Source: Dyadobacter sp. CY356 (GTDB lineage Bacteria; Bacteroidota; Bacteroidia; Cytophagales; Spirosomataceae). Taken from it: 64,000 bases of DNA. The stretch lies in assembly GCF_021440195.1 (NCBI RefSeq), contig NZ_JAJTSZ010000002.1, positions 620,001 to 684,000 of the forward strand. The letters run 5' to 3'. Under the pieces are notes generated by a model. The model had not been told where the DNA came from, searched no databases, and was given only the letters and a program-made list of their open reading frames with translations. Position numbers and translations under genes: made by a program. Positions 54,656 through 63,971 of the stretch are shown here, one piece after another; the first letter of the stretch is position 1, and every line of letters begins with the position of its first letter.

Positions 54656-54676
54656 GCTTTTGGGAAAGAAAAAAGG

Positions 54677-56424
54677 TTATTTCAGCCTGATCTCACCAAC
54701 TCCCGCCCCTTGCGGGATCATAGGAAAAATATTATTTTCTTTACTAACCAGCACTTCCAATAGAAATGATCCATCATGCGCTATCAATTCAATCAAACCA
54801 TCTTTTAGCATCTCACGCTTTGAAATTGACCTTCCGGCTATTTTATAAGGGCTGCCAAGGCAACAAAGTCAGGGCTTTCAAGATCGACAAATGAATATCT
54901 GGAATTGCTGAATAACTCTTGCCACTGCCTTACCATTCCCAAAAAACGATTATTTAATATAATGATTTTAACACTTAATCTGGTTTGCATAATTGTTCCC
55001 AGTTCCTGTAAAGTCATCTGAAACCCGCCATCTCCAATAATGGCAATAACTTCTTTTTGAGGTGCGCCTATCTTTGCTCCAATTGCGGCAGGTAAAGCAA
55101 AACCCATGGTACCCAACCCTCCACTGGTTATATTATTTCGACTATCGTTAAATTTAGCATAGCGGCAAGTGACCATTTGATTTTGACCGACATCAGAAAC
55201 GATAACTGCATCTCCCCTTGTAAATTCATTCAACTGATTGATAACTTCACCCATGGTAATTTCCCCATTTGGCGGATTAAGTTCATTTTCAATAACGATA
55301 TTGACTTCCTCATCGTGCAGCAACTTAAATTTGTCAACCCATTCCTTATACGATTTTGCATGAATAAGATCTGTTAATAAGGGCAGTGTCTCCTTACAAT
55401 CCCCGCAAACAGCGATAGTTGCCTTTACATTTTTATCGATCTCAGCGCGATCAATATCCAGATGAATTACCTTGGCTTGTCGGGCATACTTGTCCAATCT
55501 TCCGGTCACTCGATCGTCAAAACGCATTCCGATGGCAACGATAATGTCACATTCATTGGTCATTACATTTGGGGCATAATTGCCATGCATACCGAGCATT
55601 CCAACATTCAAAAGATGATCTGTCGGAAGGGCTCCGGCACCCAGTATGGTCCAGGCGGCCGGAATTCCGCTTTTTTCTACAAAATCTATAAATTCCTTTT
55701 CCGCTTCACCAAGTATAACGCCCTGGCCCCAAAGAATCATTGGCCTCTTTGACCCATTGATCATGGCAGCGGCATTTGCAATTGCATCCAGCTTAATAGT
55801 TGGACGTGGTTTATAACTACGGATACTCTCACATTTTGTATACCCGCCATATTTAAAACTATGGAGCTGCGCATCTTTGGTTATATCAATAAGCACAGGA
55901 CCTGGCCTACCGCTACGGGCAATGTAAAACGCTTTTGCCAAAATTCCGGGAATTTCCCGGGCGTCGGTTACAAGATAATTCCATTTAGTGATCGGCGCAG
56001 ATATATTGATCACGTCCGTTTCCTGAAATGAATCAGTTCCTAACATGTGCGAATACACCTGCCCAGTGATGCATACCAAAGGTGTACTGTCTATCTGGGC
56101 ATCTGCGATACCGGTAAGAAGATTGGTTGCACCAGGCCCGCTCGTTGCAAAAACGACACCAACTTTTCCCGAAACCCGGGCGTAACCTTGCGCAGCGTGT
56201 ACACCTCCCTGCTCATGACGCACCAGGATATGATTTAACTGCGTCTTATAATCATAGAGCGCATCATACATTGCAATATTCGCTCCTCCCGGAATTCCAA
56301 AAATGGTATTCACACCCTCTTCAATCAAGGCTTCCAGAATTGCCTGCGAACCTGTAATTTCTCTTCCTGTAAGGGTGCCCGGTTCGCCTGTTTTTGATTT
56401 GCTATTAAATTCTTTCCTGATCAT
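54677..56424 (-). pseudogene. ilvB: Acetolactate synthase large subunit, frameshifted
   Basis: The main frame runs from the ATG at 56424 to a premature TAG at 54838-54840 and carries the usual parts of the ThDP enzyme: TIFGIPGGANIAMYDALYD, the catalytic glutamate in ILVRHEQGG, FATSGPGATNLLTGIADA, and the ThDP/Mg site GDGGFQMTLQELGTI. The remaining ~56 residues lie in another frame: YKIAGRSISKREMLKDGL, a middle stretch, then IPQGAGVGEIRLK and a stop at 54677. A single base missing near 54845-54850 explains this; restoring it gives ~580 residues, the normal size. The start at 56424 avoids a TTG at 56484. No ilvN, ilvD or ilvC is nearby. It is a recent pseudogene or a sequencing error. Confidence 0.85.
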
Positions 56425-56649
56425 ACCAAGTTTATTTATATAGTTTAGCTTTTCCTTTCCCGCTTCCTGGATAGTGCCATGCAAGTCTTTGTTAATCAGT
56501 ATTTCTTGATTAGGCTGTTTTTTTACTTCACGAGGATGATTGTCATCTGCTTTTTCAAATTACTGTATCCGCTATACGTCATCTTTTAAAAATAGCCTTT
56601 CTCTATTATCTGAATAAAATCTGACGCTTTCTGCCTGTTCGGCATCAGC

Positions 56650-57456
56650 TTACTTCCCAATTTCCTTTTCTTTCCATCGGAGTGCCTCGCTGTAAAAATC
56701 ACCCAGAACCGCCTTGGCAAAGGATGAACCTACACTGATCCTGCGAATACCAAGTTCCAATGCTTTGTCAATCGTCAAATCCGCTCCTGAAAAGTCCATG
56801 GCTACATTGACAGGACGGGGATGCAGGGCATTAATTATTTCGGCTAAATCTGTTTTTGTTTTAACACCAGGAGCAAAGAGAACGTCTGCACCAGCATTGG
56901 CATAGGCAACAAGCCTTTTAATGGTATCATCAAGGTCAAATCTACCATGTTCGTAATTTTCAGTACTTGCCGTTAGCGTAAAGTCAAAAGGTAAATTCCG
57001 GGCAGCATCGACAGAGGCAATAATTCGTTCAACAGCATGGATATAATCATAAACAGGCCTATGCGGTTTGCCGCTGGAATCACCTATTGAAACACCTACC
57101 AAACCAGCTTCTGACGCCAGCATGATTGTTTCCATGCAATTTTCTGGCCTGTCTCCGAATCCATTTCCCAGATTAGCCGTTACAGGCAAACCAGTGGCAC
57201 TGACTATTTTAGAGATAGAAGCCAACGTCTGATCTCTATTTGTAACAATTCCCTCCTTCCCAGGCTTTCTCACAGCATCTTCCCCACCAACAAACGCTGC
57301 CGCCAGCGATGAAAATCCCATATTTGTTAATAACTTAGCAGAATTTGTATCCCATGCATTGGGCAACACAAATAGTGCTGGGCTCTTATGCAGTTTTTTA
57401 AAAACTTCCCCTTTCGTAAATTGAGAATTTGTCATATCATTTAATTCCGGGCTCAT
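56650..57456 (-). CDS. PEP mutase/isocitrate lyase family protein, altered active site
   Basis: 268 residues with the TIM-barrel layout of PF13714 proteins: LFVLPNAWDTNSAKLLTNMG, AAAFVGGEDAVRKPG, LPVTANLGNGFGDRPE, AGLVGVSIGDSSG, and the late VNVAMDFSGADLTIDKALELGIRRISVGSS. Family members normally have a D-x-D/E pair in the DxExGYG motif and a glutamate in the EDS motif that bind Mg2+. Here these read NLGNGFG and GDS, so three acidic ligands appear replaced. The protein may be inactive or have another chemistry. An ATG at 57435 is an alternative start. No partner gene is evident. Confidence 0.82.
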   Translation of the reverse strand: MSPELNDMTNSQFTKGEVFKKLHKSPALFVLPNAWDTNSAKLLTNMGFSSLAAAFVGGEDAVRKPGKEGIVTNRDQTLASISKIVSATGLPVTANLGNGFGDRPENCMETIMLASEAGLVGVSIGDSSGKPHRPVYDYIHAVERIIASVDAARNLPFDFTLTASTENYEHGRFDLDDTIKRLVAYANAGADVLFAPGVKTKTDLAEIINALHPRPVNVAMDFSGADLTIDKALELGIRRISVGSSFAKAVLGDFYSEALRWKEKEIGK

Positions 57457-57665
57457 AATTTCTCATTCTTATAATTTGTAAATCAGATAAACAGAGGGTA
57501 AAGACAGTCAAAATTATCCTCCTGCCCCATCGTTCTTTTAAATTTCATTTTTTCAATATATGGACTCACAGCAAAATATACTTTGCCAAAATTTCTTTGG
57601 GAAGTATTCCCGGTAGTTTCTGACAAACAATTGAATTTGTTAAATATAGCAGTGCCCCTTTCTTC

Positions 57666-59258
57666 TTATTGAGTCAGCAGAACAGTTTTATTCCAATCGA
57701 TGATCCATTTTTTGATAATTGGAATGATCATGAGTAACGCAGCAATACCGAGCGATAATAATCCAAATATCATGAACAAAGACCTGTTTGTTAAAAGTTG
57801 GCTCTGCTGGTTTAAACTTTGCGAAATTGCCGCCTGGGCTAATCCGGATGCCTGCTCTGTTGTAAAACCTTTGGAAGCATAAACAGAACGATACATATCC
57901 AAACGGCTAATCATGTTTTGGTTTTCCAATGTGAGGTAACCAAGGAAACCTTCTTTGAAATATTGATTGAAATACAGCTGGAGGTTATAAAATCCAGCGA
58001 AAGAATGCAAAGTGGCGATGAAACGGGTACAGGCTGCGATGATCAGTCCGCTCATTCCCGTATTTGCCGGAGCCGAAGACAGCACATTGATCATGACAGG
58101 AACGAATATGAATCCTGACGCTGCACCTTGAATCAGTATGGGGCACAACAAATCTCTAAATGACAGATCCGTTGTTAATAAAATACACATCCAAAGGTTA
58201 AAAACGCTCATTAAACCAAATCCGAATATCAGGAGCGATTTAATTTCAACTTTTTTAGCGAGTAAAAGTCGAATGCAAATCACCAGAACTCCAACCATCG
58301 CTGCAATATTACAAAGACCCAGTTCAATAACGTCCAGTATACTCCACCGAAGTGTCCCGCCAGCATAATTATAAACCAGATTGATACTGTCTTTAATTCC
58401 ATAATAAAGTGCCAGCAGGCAGATCATACTCACAAAATTCATCGATTTGAAAACACTGAGATGGATCACAGGCCTTTTCACCATATATTGCCTATACAGA
58501 AACAATGATGATCCAACCACAGCAGTGGTACTACTGAAACCAATCCGTGAATCCGCGAACCAATAATATTTTGAGCCGTAAATAACTGTATAAGCTGTTG
58601 TTAGTGCGGAAATGGAAAATAGAATTGCCCCGGCCCAATCAATTTGATAAAGTGGATAACGTTTATGTCCGGATGACGGCTTCAACAACAGTAATACGAT
58701 GATTATGGTCAAAAGCTCAAACATAATCAGATAATAGTAAGTCACTTTCCAATCCGCCGACTCGACGATTATCCCACTTACCAGGCCGATCAATACAGAA
58801 TTACCGAGCATGGTACCGTAAAAGACGGCCGGTGCAATCGTTTGAACCCGTTCTGCCCGTATACGCGTGAAGATCAATAGCAGTGTAAAAACAATTATGT
58901 TACTTGCTGTAACTCCTTGCGCAAACCTGATTGCAAAAAATAAATTGATATCCTGGCAGTGCAGGCAAAGACAGTTGAGTATTATGCCCAACATCATGCT
59001 TACCAAAAGACAGCTCCGGATTTGAAAAAATCTAAAAAAACGGAATTGAATGGGCAAAGCTGTTATAATTCCTGCATACGTTGACATAATACCAAAAACT
59101 GCGTCCTCTTGCTGCGCTCCCAGGTATGCAATAAGGTAACCCTGCGTCATTACGAACATTCCCAGGTGAACCAGTCCGGAAAGCAGCATGAGAAATAACC
59201 CGATTCTTGCTCCCCATTCCCAATTTGTTACCCAATTTTTAAAATAATCCGGTTTCAT
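57666..59258 (-). CDS. MFS multidrug exporter, EmrB/DHA2-like
   Basis: 530 residues with about 14 membrane segments and the DHA2 layout (N-terminal FLMLLSGLVHLGMFVMTQGYLIAYLG; AIRFAQGVTASNIIVF as the motif-rich early helix). Length fits EmrB-type transporters. It starts with an overlap of the HlyD stop codon (59255-59258), so translation is coupled, and belongs to the TolC-HlyD-MFS operon. Likely exports amphipathic drugs or metabolites across both membranes. The loop motif A of the family is not clearly conserved. Confidence 0.9.
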   Translation of the reverse strand: MKPDYFKNWVTNWEWGARIGLFLMLLSGLVHLGMFVMTQGYLIAYLGAQQEDAVFGIMSTYAGIITALPIQFRFFRFFQIRSCLLVSMMLGIILNCLCLHCQDINLFFAIRFAQGVTASNIIVFTLLLIFTRIRAERVQTIAPAVFYGTMLGNSVLIGLVSGIIVESADWKVTYYYLIMFELLTIIIVLLLLKPSSGHKRYPLYQIDWAGAILFSISALTTAYTVIYGSKYYWFADSRIGFSSTTAVVGSSLFLYRQYMVKRPVIHLSVFKSMNFVSMICLLALYYGIKDSINLVYNYAGGTLRWSILDVIELGLCNIAAMVGVLVICIRLLLAKKVEIKSLLIFGFGLMSVFNLWMCILLTTDLSFRDLLCPILIQGAASGFIFVPVMINVLSSAPANTGMSGLIIAACTRFIATLHSFAGFYNLQLYFNQYFKEGFLGYLTLENQNMISRLDMYRSVYASKGFTTEQASGLAQAAISQSLNQQSQLLTNRSLFMIFGLLSLGIAALLMIIPIIKKWIIDWNKTVLLTQ

Positions 59259-60304
59259 AACTTTACTCGTTTTTTGGCAGCCACGCTCACATTCATACCT
59301 GGAATTACTTTTCCGCTCTGTTCATCGGTAAATTCTATTTTCACCGGCACCCGTTGAATAATTTTGACAAAATTGCCGGTGGAATTATCTGGTGGCAATA
59401 GTGAGAAACGAGAACCCGTAGAACCTGCAATAGCTACAATCCTGCCTCTGAAAATCTTTTTACTGATAGCGTCGACCCGTATTTCCACCGGCTGGCCCAA
59501 ATACATTCCCTCAACCTGTGTTTCTTTGAAGTTCGCAGTGATCCATTTTTCAGCTTCGTTAATAATGCTGACCAATGGCTGACCAGGCTGGATTTGCTGT
59601 CCTTCCAAAATGTTTTTCCGCCCTACCCTTCCTGCATACGAAGCTCGTATAATGGTGTATGACAAATTAAGTTTTGCCAGTTCCAATGCCGCCTCCTTTC
59701 GTTTAATATCCGCATGCAAGACACCGTAATGCGTTTTTAGCTCAGCAACCCGGGACAAACTGGTTTTCAGATTATTTCGCGCAGCACTAAAATCGCTTTC
59801 GGCGACATCGTACCGTGCCTTGACCTGCTCCAATTCGGCACCTGTGGCTGCTTCTTCATGAACCAGATTCGTATATCGGCTGATATCCTTTTGTTGCTGC
59901 ACGTATCGCGCCTGGGCTCCATTAATCTGATCCTGATTTACGAGCATACCATTTTGAGCCGAAAGAATACCTGCGGAAAGTACATCAAGCTGGGCGTGCG
60001 CATCTTCTACCCCAGCCTCTGCTGCCGCCAGTTGAGCACTGTATTCTTTCCTGTCAAGAACCACAAGTGTATCTCCCTTCTTAACCAACTGATGTTCATT
60101 AAAACGAACCTGATCAATATACCCTCCAACCCTCGCAGAAACAGGATTAATATAAGATTCCACCTGCGCATCATTGGTTTCTTCAAAATGGTCACTATAC
60201 TGCCAATACTGAAAAAAGTACACTGATCCCGCAATTATTACCACTACCGCCAACATCGTGACAACAATATTACCCGGGTGTATTTTGTGATTTAGCTTTT
60301 CCAT
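59255..60304 (-). CDS. HlyD family periplasmic adaptor (EmrA-like)
   Basis: 349 residues. A single membrane segment at ~13-30 (IVVTMLAVVVIIAGSVYFF) is followed by the first biotinyl-lipoyl-like half (VESYINPVSARVGGYIDQVRF; LVKKGDTLVVLDRKEYSAQL), a long alpha-helical hairpin (~85-205), then the second half (RASYAGRVGRKNILEGQQIQPGQPL) and a C-terminal beta domain. It bridges the inner-membrane MFS pump and the TolC-like channel. The gene starts 15 bp after the TolC stop and overlaps the MFS gene. Confidence 0.94.
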   Translation of the reverse strand: MEKLNHKIHPGNIVVTMLAVVVIIAGSVYFFQYWQYSDHFEETNDAQVESYINPVSARVGGYIDQVRFNEHQLVKKGDTLVVLDRKEYSAQLAAAEAGVEDAHAQLDVLSAGILSAQNGMLVNQDQINGAQARYVQQQKDISRYTNLVHEEAATGAELEQVKARYDVAESDFSAARNNLKTSLSRVAELKTHYGVLHADIKRKEAALELAKLNLSYTIIRASYAGRVGRKNILEGQQIQPGQPLVSIINEAEKWITANFKETQVEGMYLGQPVEIRVDAISKKIFRGRIVAIAGSTGSRFSLLPPDNSTGNFVKIIQRVPVKIEFTDEQSGKVIPGMNVSVAAKKRVKL

Positions 60305-60319
60305 CTTTCAATTACATTT

Positions 60320-61684
60320 TTATAAATTACCGCTGCTGTAAAGAATATGATAATAAATACCAAGAGCGTCTGTTTGCGCTTTGATCAGATTGAACCTTGA
60401 TTCCTGGTAAAGATTATCCGCATCGAGCAGATCGGTCAACAGGGAAAGTTGATTCAAATATTTTGTATTGACGATGCGGTAGTTGACCTTGGCCTGTTCC
60501 ACAGAATGCTCGTTGACAGAGATCCTGGTGAGTGCTTCACCATATTTTATATAAAAAGCATTTATTTCTGTGCGCACCCGATCACCATAGACCTCGCGCT
60601 GCACTTCTGCTTCTTTCATTCTCAATGCTGCTGCTATTTTCTTGCTTTTGTTATGATAAAGTGAAGAAATACTGTACTGTGCTTTGAGGCCGAGAAAACC
60701 TATCGCATATGCCTGATCAACCGGTGGAAAGAAAATGTAATTTGGATAATTGACGCCATAAGCACCATAAAAGCTCAAATTTGGTAAACTGCCACTTTGG
60801 ACAAGCCTAAGTCTTGCTTGTTGTATATCCACATTTTCGGCTGCCTTTTGCAGAATGTAGGATGAAGTCCCAGCCGTTTCAACAAGAGGAATCAGCGACC
60901 GCATTTCCGGCTTGGGCATATTTGCTGAATCAATTGGCCATATTACCACTGAATCAGGGATATTAAGTAAAACGACCAGTTTTTGATTAGCAATTTTGAT
61001 GTCATTTTCATTTTGCATCATAGAAAGTTCCACACCCGACAAATTAACTTCTGCACGCAGTACGTCACTTTTAGTAACCTTTTGATTTTTATACAATGCG
61101 TTGATATTTTCTAACCGCGCGTGTGCCCTTTTCAATTGGTCTGTGATAAATTTCTGAAGCTCATTCAGTCGTACCAGATTAAGGTACTCACTGGCTGTCT
61201 CAAACCCGATATTCCCCGACTGATCCAGGGTATTTACTTTTGCCAGCCGGGATCGTGCACTTTGCTCTTCCCGGAGTGCCCGCTGTCTGCCACCGTTATA
61301 AATGCTGTATAAAGCATCAACACCCAGACCTGCTGCATTCGGCGTAGGTTTCCTGGGACTTGTGCTCGCGTGATTCAATCCGTCCGTGAAAAGAGTCAGA
61401 CCTGAATAACGCTGATAAGAACCGGTTACATTGATAATCGGTAGAAAGCTTTTATAGACATCTTTCCGGTCCTCACCGGCAGCATGCTCTTCAAGACTTG
61501 CCGCCTTCACCCATTTGTTTTCACTTTTAGCGAATGCTACTGCTTCCGAAATAGTGAGTTTGTAAACATTTCCTGTGCGTCTCTGCGCCTTTGCCACTGT
61601 CGCGTTTACGATAAGGAAAACTGACAATAAAAACGATAAATTTCCCTTGATTTCCCGTAAGATATCAATTAATGATTTTCCCAT
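60320..61684 (-). CDS. TolC family outer-membrane efflux protein
   Basis: 454 residues from the ATG at 61684 (an in-frame TTG at 61690 would add two residues). The signal peptide ends near VAKAQ. Two structural repeats with the OEP pattern are visible (LTISEAVAFAKSENKWVKAA; RLNELQKFITDQLKRAHARLENINALYKNQKVTKSDVLRAEVNL; RIVNTKYLNQLSLLTDLLDADN). It forms the outer-membrane channel of the efflux system. A 7-bp hairpin (AAACTTT/AAAGTTT, 61689-61705) lies directly before the ATG and may influence translation. First gene after the AraC regulator, 121 bp downstream. Confidence 0.93.
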   Translation of the reverse strand: MGKSLIDILREIKGNLSFLLSVFLIVNATVAKAQRRTGNVYKLTISEAVAFAKSENKWVKAASLEEHAAGEDRKDVYKSFLPIINVTGSYQRYSGLTLFTDGLNHASTSPRKPTPNAAGLGVDALYSIYNGGRQRALREEQSARSRLAKVNTLDQSGNIGFETASEYLNLVRLNELQKFITDQLKRAHARLENINALYKNQKVTKSDVLRAEVNLSGVELSMMQNENDIKIANQKLVVLLNIPDSVVIWPIDSANMPKPEMRSLIPLVETAGTSSYILQKAAENVDIQQARLRLVQSGSLPNLSFYGAYGVNYPNYIFFPPVDQAYAIGFLGLKAQYSISSLYHNKSKKIAAALRMKEAEVQREVYGDRVRTEINAFYIKYGEALTRISVNEHSVEQAKVNYRIVNTKYLNQLSLLTDLLDADNLYQESRFNLIKAQTDALGIYYHILYSSGNL

Positions 61685-61805
61685 TTTCAAACTTTGTTAA
61701 AGTTTCAACAGGACAAATTTCCAGCAAAAGAACTGCGAAAAATAGGCCGGATAACCCTAATGTTCGTCGAAATGGCTTAGTCTGATTCAGGAATAAGGAG
61801 GAGGC

Positions 61806-62678
61806 TCAATTAAATTTCCTCCGGTATTCAACCGGGGACATACCTGTATTTGCTCTGAAAAATTTACCAAAAACCGATTGATCTGAAAAATTGAGCATAC
61901 CAGTGATCTGTGATACAGTAAGCGTTTCATTTTGCAGCAAAACCTTGGCTTCAAGAATAATGGCATCATCAATCCATTTTCCAGCAGATTTGCCTGTTTG
62001 TTTTTTAATGGCTGCCGAAAGAGATTTTGGCGTCAAATTAAGCAGGTTTGCATAAAAATCCAGTTTGCGCTCGCGCATATAATTACTCCGCAACAACTGT
62101 CTGAATTTCGAGAATAAAAGATGTCCTTTTCTTTTAAAAGATGACTCCGGATGATGTTGACGATAATAGGCATCAATTTCATAAACAAGCGCAAAAATAT
62201 AGTTGCGCACAAGCTCGGCCTTATGATAATTCCCCGCTTCCTGCGTCAGTCGGATCAGCTCAAATATCTTATTGATTTTAACAAAATATGCGTCTGTGAG
62301 AGGCAAAACGTGAAGATCGTTGCTTCCAAAAAAATCATATTTAAACAGAAAAAAAAGATCTGCATAACGTTCCAGCAAAAACGTATCCTTAAAAAAAATA
62401 ACATCCATTTTCAACAGATCACTTCTTTTACTGAAATACCGAATATCTGATGGTGCGAGGGTAATAATCGAAGGGGCATCAACATCCCAGGCAGACAAGC
62501 TCACATTTAGTCTTACCCCACCCTCTTTGATATACGCAATGGCATAACTTTCTGCCCGGTAAGGCTCCTCATGATACGGATGGTCACCAGATCCCACAAA
62601 CAAATATTCCTTCCCATTTTCAGGGACAGAGAAAAGCCGGCTATGCCTCGACAGCGTAAAAGTTTTTATATCTTCCAT
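61806..62678 (-). CDS. AraC family regulator of the efflux operon
   Basis: 290 residues from the ATG at 62678; the frame is open further upstream to 62873, but those residues have no family likeness and overlap the permease remnant. The N-terminal half is a cupin-like sensor (EYLFVGSGDHPYHEEPYRAESYAIAYIKEGG). The last ~100 residues hold the AraC HTH domain (LDFYANLLNLTPKSLSAAIKKQTGKS; VSQITGMLNFSDQSVFGKFFRANTGMSPVEYRRKF). It is co-oriented with and directly upstream of the TolC-HlyD-MFS genes, so it probably controls them in response to an exported compound. Confidence 0.9.
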   Translation of the reverse strand: MEDIKTFTLSRHSRLFSVPENGKEYLFVGSGDHPYHEEPYRAESYAIAYIKEGGVRLNVSLSAWDVDAPSIITLAPSDIRYFSKRSDLLKMDVIFFKDTFLLERYADLFFLFKYDFFGSNDLHVLPLTDAYFVKINKIFELIRLTQEAGNYHKAELVRNYIFALVYEIDAYYRQHHPESSFKRKGHLLFSKFRQLLRSNYMRERKLDFYANLLNLTPKSLSAAIKKQTGKSAGKWIDDAIILEAKVLLQNETLTVSQITGMLNFSDQSVFGKFFRANTGMSPVEYRRKFN

Positions 62679-62800
62679 CACCACAAAATTATAATATTTA
62701 GTGTGTTGTTTGTTTTGAGCCGGGTCTTTCTTGAATAGAACAAGTAACAGATCATATATCAAATATGATTTAAACAAGATATTTTTTCCTGCACTGCTAA

Positions 62801-63097
62801 TGCCTTGTCTCTCTAATCGGCATTCGAAAAGTGCTGGGCGCTTCTGTGAGCAATTTGTGGCAGATGTTGTCAAAGGATTTTGTGTTTTTGGTCCTGGTCG
62901 CAGGTCTGCTGGCTATGCCGATTGCATACTATCTGATGCAGGATTGGTTACAACAGTATACCTACCGTACTTCTTTATCTTGGTGGATTTTTCCACTGGT
63001 AATGCTTGGTGCCTTACTGATCACTGTCGCCACGGTCAGCTTCCAGGCAATAAAAGCCGCGTTGCTAAATCCTATAAAAAGTTTACGAAATGAGTAA
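62801..63097 (+). pseudogene. C-terminal remnant of an FtsX/MacB-type ABC permease
   Basis: A frame without a proper start reads from just after a stop at 62798-62800. Permease-like sequence begins about 62813 (IGIRKVLGASVSNLWQML) and includes two membrane segments (FVFLVLVAGLLAMPIAYYLM; WIFPLVMLGALLITVATVSF). It ends in AIKAALLNPIKSLRNE, which is the end expected of the large Bacteroidota MacB-type permeases (about 800 residues). Only ~95 residues remain, so it is a remnant. The missing part would have lain where the AraC regulator now begins, suggesting deletion or insertion at this junction. Confidence 0.75.
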
Positions 63098-63182
63098 GCA
63101 CTTTATTTACAGCTGCTATTTAAACCTATTGCAGCATGCAGCCAGAAATTCCGTCCTATCAGAAAAAAATACATGTACAATG

Positions 63183-63971
63183 TCAATTCTTAACAAGGAA
63201 AAACCCTTTGTCATATCCCATTTTTACTGAATCAATTTCGATATCCTGCTCGCCCGGAACATAAGATTCAAATTCAGTTTTTATATGGTATTCAGTAAAA
63301 TGCTGCATCAGCTTTTTTTCATTAAAGAACCAGGCCGGATATTGCGCTTCATAGATATGTGTCGGTACAATTTGCAATGTCAGCCGGTCAGGCTGGTTAT
63401 TTTTGATGAAAGAGGTCCGGTCAAGGATGATATACTTAAAACCGTATCCCATAATCTCATTCAGAAAGTCATGTGGTTTTTCCAGATATTGAACCACACT
63501 TGATAAGATTAAAACATCTGCTTTTTTTGAAGACATACTTTCGGCGATGGTATAATGAAATTTAAGAATTTCATCTTCAAATAAATCTTGTCCGCAGGCA
63601 ACATATTCCTTTTGTTCAACCACACTCCAGTGAAGTTTTACCGAAGCAGGAATCAAGTCTCTGACCTGATAATAGGTGCTGCCCAGTGATCCGCCAAAAT
63701 CCAGCACATTCAAAGATCCATCGCATTCAACAGCGGCATAAAGCAGCGCGGAAATAATGGAATAGGGATATAATTTTTTGTCAAACAAAACGGAATCCCG
63801 TTCGTAAACGGCCTCTCCGTTTTTAACTTTGAGCAGAGAATTTTTCGTAATATTCAGAATCGTTTGTGCCTGGTACCCGCCTGACATGGCCGTTAAGTCT
63901 TCCCAGTTTTCATAATTTCCAAACCAGCCGTCTTTCTTTTTCTCTTTCTTTTTAAATCTGAATATTGACAT
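63183..63971 (-). CDS. TIGR04325 family methyltransferase
   Basis: 262 residues. The N-terminal lysine-rich start is followed by DGWFGNYENWEDL and AQTILNITKNSLL, characteristic of the TIGR04325 family. The SAM-binding motif NVLDFGGSLGSTYYQVRDLI follows at ~89-108, then LILSSVVQYLEKPHDFLNEI and YIILDRTSFI. These predicted SAM methyltransferases often lie in polysaccharide or lipooligosaccharide clusters, and their substrate is unknown. It is a complete gene; no partner genes are visible because the window ends 29 bp beyond its start. Confidence 0.9.
   Translation of the reverse strand: MSIFRFKKKEKKKDGWFGNYENWEDLTAMSGGYQAQTILNITKNSLLKVKNGEAVYERDSVLFDKKLYPYSIISALLYAAVECDGSLNVLDFGGSLGSTYYQVRDLIPASVKLHWSVVEQKEYVACGQDLFEDEILKFHYTIAESMSSKKADVLILSSVVQYLEKPHDFLNEIMGYGFKYIILDRTSFIKNNQPDRLTLQIVPTHIYEAQYPAWFFNEKKLMQHFTEYHIKTEFESYVPGEQDIEIDSVKMGYDKGFFLVKN

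Noticed and set aside
54838..54852. Programmed -1 frameshift at ATAAAATAG in ilvB
   Set aside because: No canonical slippery heptamer in the proper phase, and acetolactate synthase is not known to use recoding; loss of one base explains the pattern more simply.
62679..62873. 65-residue N-terminal extension of the efflux AraC regulator
   Set aside because: No family likeness, and it overlaps the better supported permease remnant on the other strand.
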